From positions 744,001 through 808,000 of the forward strand of contig JAWQEG010000486.1 of the NCBI GenBank assembly GCA_033782935.1: DNA of 64,000 bases, read 5' to 3'. The stretch comes from Petrolisthes cinctipes (Eukaryota; Arthropoda; Malacostraca; Decapoda; Porcellanidae). The position numbers and the translations under genes are program-made. The notes beneath the pieces are model-generated. The model did no database searches and was not told the origin of the DNA. It was given only the letters and a program-made list of their open reading frames with translations. This document shows positions 60,765 through 64,000 of the stretch, piece after piece. Position 1 is the stretch's first letter. Every line of letters begins with the position of its first letter.

Positions 60765-63700
60765 CGAATTTTCGGGTGTTTGGAGCCTGAATTTGGGATA
60801 TAAACGGGTACAGAAGATGCATGCACATATCGACTTTTGGGCACCTAAAAGATCGATTTTCAGTATGTTTTGGGCCTGTATTTTGAAAATACTCTAACAC
60901 GGAGTAAGCATGTACAGTTCGCTTCCGGGGCCCCAAAATATCGAATTTTCGGGAGGTTAGGGCCTGAATTTGAAATATCGACTTTGGGCACCTAAAATAT
61001 CGATTTTTAGCATGCTTTGGGTCTATATTTTGAAAATATTCTAGCACTAAGTAGGCATGTACAGATCACTTCTGGGGCCCCAAAATATCGAATTTTCGGG
61101 TGTTTTGAGCCTGAATTTAAGATATAAACGGGTACAGATGATGCATGCACATATCGACTTTGGACACTTAAAATATCGATTTTTAGCATGTTTTGAGCCT
61201 ATATTTTGAAAACATTCTAACACTGAGTAGGCATGTACAGATCGCTTCGTGGACCCAAAAATATCGAATTTTCGGGTGTTTCGAGGTTGAATTTGGGATA
61301 TAAACGGGTGCAGAAGATACATACACATAATGACTTTGGTCACCTAAAATATCGATTTTCAGCTTGTTTTGGGCCTGTATTTTGAAAATACTCTAACACG
61401 GAGTAGGCAAGTACAGATCGCTACTGGGACCCCAAAATATCGAATTTTCGGGTGTTTTGAGCCTGAATTTGAGATATAAACGGGTACAGAAGATGCATCC
61501 ACATATCGACTTTTGGGCACCTAAAAGATCGATTTTCAGTATGTTTTGGGCCTGTATATTGAAAATACTCTAACACGGAGTAGGCATGTACAGATCGCTT
61601 CTGGGACCCCAAAATATAGAACTTTTTGGGCCTATATTTTGAAAATATTCTTGCACTGAGAAGGCATATACAGATCGCTTCTGGGACCCCAAAATATCGA
61701 ATTTTCGTGTGTTTTGAGCCTTAATATGAGATATAAACGGGTACAGCAGATACATGCACATATCGACTTTGGTCACCTAAAATATCGATTTTCAGCTTGT
61801 TTTGGGCATGTATTTTGAAAATATTCTAGCACTGAGTAGGCATGTACAGATCGCTTCTGGGACCCCAAAATATCGAATTTTCGGGTGTTTTGAGCCTGAA
61901 TTAGAGATATAAACGGGTACAGAAGATGCATGCACATATCGACTTTTGGGCACCTAAAATATCGATTTTGAGCATGTTTTGGGTCTGTATATTGAAAACA
62001 TTCTAACTAGGAGTAGGGATGTACAGATCGCTTCTTGGACCCAAAAATACCGTATTTTCGGTTGTTTTGAGCCTGAATTTGAGATATAAACGGGTACAGA
62101 AGATGCATGCACATATTGACTTTGGGCACATAAAATATCGATTTTCAGCATGTTTTGGGCCTGTATTTTGAAAATACTCTAACTAGGAGTAAGCATGTAC
62201 AGATCGCCTCTGGGACCCAAAAATATCGAATTTTCGGGTGTTTTGAGCCTGAATTTGAGATATAAACGGGTACAAAAGATGCATGCACATATCGACTTTC
62301 GACACTTAAAATATCGATTTTTAGCATGTTTTGAGCCTATATTTTGAAAACATTCTAGCACTGACTAGACATGTACAGATAGCTTCTGGGACGCAAAATT
62401 ATCGAATTTTCGGGTGTTTTGAGGTTGAATTTGAGATATAAACGAGTGCAGAAGATGCATACACATGTTGACTTTGGGCACCTAAAATATCGATTTTCAG
62501 CATGTTTTGGGCCTGCATCTGAGTAGGCATGTACAGATCGGTTCTTGGACCCCAAAATATCGAATTTTCTGGAGTTTGTAGCCTGCATTTGAGATATAAA
62601 CGGGTACAGAAGATGCATGCACATATCGACTTTTGGGCAACTAAAAGATCGATTTTCAGTATGTTTTGGGCCTGTATTTTGAAAATACTCTAACACGGAG
62701 TAGGCATGTACAGTTCGCTTCTGGGACCCCAAAATATCGAATTTTCGGGTGTTTTGGGCCTGAATTTGAGATATCGACTTTGGGCACCTAAAATATCGAT
62801 TTTTAGCATGTTTTGGGCCTATATTTTGAAAATAATCTAGCACTAAGTAGTACAGATCACTTCTGGGACCTCAAAATATTAAATTTTCGAGTGTTTTGAG
62901 CCTCAATTTGAGATATAAAGGGGTACAGATGTTGCATTCACATATCGACTTTGGACACTTAAAATATCGATTTTTAGCATATTTTGAGCCTATATTTTGA
63001 AAACATTCTAGCACTGAGTAGGCATGTACAGATCGCTTCTGGGACCCAAAAATATCGAGTTTTCGGGTGTTTTGAGGTTGAATTTGGGATATAAACGGGT
63101 GCAGAAGATGCATACACATATTGACTTTGGTCACCTAAAATATCGATTTTCAGCTTGTTTTGGGCCTGTACTTTGAAAATACTCTAAAAAGGAGTAGGCA
63201 AGTACAGATCGTTTCTGGGACCCCAAAATATCGAATTTTCGGGTGTTATGAGCCTGAATTTGAGATATAAACGGGTACAGAAGATGCATCCACATATCGA
63301 CTTTTTGGCAACTAACAGATCGATTTTCAGTATGTTTTGAGCCTGTATTTTGAAAATACGCTAACGCGGAGTAGGCATGTACAGTTTGCTTCTGGGACCC
63401 GAAAATATCGAATTTTGGGGTGTTTTGGGCCTGAATTTGAGATATCGACTTTGGGCACCTAAATATCGATTTTTAGCATGTTTTGACCCTATATTTTGAA
63501 AATATTCTAGCACTAAGTAGGCATGTACAGATCACTTCTGGGACACCAAAATATCGAATTTTCGGGTGTTTTGAACTTGAATTTGAGATATAAACGGGTA
63601 CAGATGATTCATGCATATATCGACTTTGGACACTTAAAATATCAATTTTTAGCATGTTTTAAGCTTATATTTTGAAATTTTTTTAGCACTGAGTAGGCAT

Positions 63701-63780
63701 GTACAGATCGCTTCTGGTACCCAAAAATATCGAATTTTCGGGTGTTTTGAGGTAAATTTGGGATATAAACGGGTACAGAA
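60765..63780. repeat. Second copy of the 48.5-51.5 kb satellite segment
   Basis: Multiple markers correspond at an offset of 12,233-12,234 bp: the CCGGGGCCCC variant, the 80-bp monomer, ACCGTATTTTCGGTTG versus ACCGTCTTTTCGGTTG, TCGGTTCTTGGACC and CACTAAGTAGTACAG. Removing the 3817-bp retrotransposon gives a satellite period of about 8.4 kb. At about 63780 it switches to sequence like that near 44450. Confidence 0.75.
61599..61678. repeat. 80-bp truncated monomer
   Basis: This is the right-array counterpart of the unit at 49365 (offset 12,234), with the AAAATATAGAACTTTTTGGG join. Confidence 0.85.
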
Positions 63781-64000
63781 GATGCATGCACATATCGACT
63801 TTTGGGCACCGAAAAGATCGATTTTCAGTATGTTTTGGGCCTGTATTTTGAAAATACTCTAACACGGAGTAGGCATGTACAGTTCGATTCTGGGTCCTCA
63901 AAATATCGAATTTTGGGGTGTTTTCCTGCCTGAATTTGAGATATCGACTTTGGGCACCTAAAATATCGATTTTTAGCATGTTTTGGGCCTATATTTTGAA

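Larger units (their letters stand above)
59926..64000. repeat. Satellite DNA array, right part
   Basis: The same satellite resumes directly after the TAA tail of the retrotransposon, in the same orientation and close to the phase at which the left part stopped, and it runs to the end of the window. The first monomers carry private changes, such as CACTACGTAGG in place of CACTAAGTAGG near 60015. No gene is visible here. From about 60765 onward it is a close second copy of the segment beginning near 48530. Confidence 0.97.

Noticed and set aside
1..64000. Telomeric repeat, rDNA, tRNA or other RNA gene
   Set aside because: No TTAGGG-like tracts, rRNA cores or tRNA cloverleaf sequences were seen on either strand.

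Overview
The window is eukaryotic, non-genic, AT-rich DNA, almost certainly from an animal and probably an invertebrate. About 60 kb of it is one satellite array with a monomer of roughly 176 bp. I estimate some 350 monomers, and every one is in the same orientation. The array is interrupted once, at 56109-59925, by an apparently complete non-LTR (LINE-type) retrotransposon. I see no host protein-coding gene, rRNA, tRNA, CRISPR array or bacterial operon. The animal assignment rests on the retrotransposon: an APE-type endonuclease plus reverse transcriptase with a 2A-like NPGP motif next to a hydrophobic N-terminus, an architecture known from sea urchins, amphioxus, molluscs, cnidarians and sponges. 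The species cannot be fixed from sequence alone.

Satellite layout. Positions 1-6327 are a diverged mixture of monomer subtypes. From 6328 to about 38046 the array is organised as higher-order repeats (HORs). Six large units start in the same monomer phase at 6328, 12340, 17206, 21751, 25930 and about 33412, with lengths of about 6.0, 4.9, 4.5, 4.2, 7.5 and 4.6+ kb. They differ mainly by gain or loss of whole monomers or blocks (147, 175-176, 499 bp). From about 38 kb to 56108 the organisation changes to mosaics of shorter tandem blocks (681, 1290 and 1893 bp periods) that share a recurring module containing an 80-bp truncated monomer. After the retrotransposon, 59926-64000 continues the same mosaic. 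Positions about 60765-63780 are a second copy of about 48530-51550, at an offset of about 12,233-12,234 bp.

Monomer subtypes. Besides the 176-bp form there are 147-bp monomers (29 bp lost between two ATAT repeats), about 158-bp monomers (a shortened segment reading GCCTGCATCTGAGTAGG) and 80-bp monomers. Each usual monomer carries an ATCGAT (ClaI) site, a 15-bp dyad around TTTTGAAAA, and a CGAA-TT-TTCG inverted repeat.

Retrotransposon. The element is 3817 bp, sense on the + strand. It has a 667-bp structured 5' leader, one intact 975-codon ORF (hydrophobic leader, 2A-like motif, APE endonuclease, reverse transcriptase, no RNase H), a 204-bp 3' UTR ending in a stem-loop, and a (TAA)6 tail. Both flanks match an uninterrupted satellite paralogue at about 45037-45205, so the insertion point can be defined closely. 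The only possible target-site duplication is the trinucleotide TAC. The intact ORF and single copy inside an otherwise duplicated array suggest a fairly recent insertion. The array as a whole looks like centromeric or pericentromeric satellite, but that is inference.
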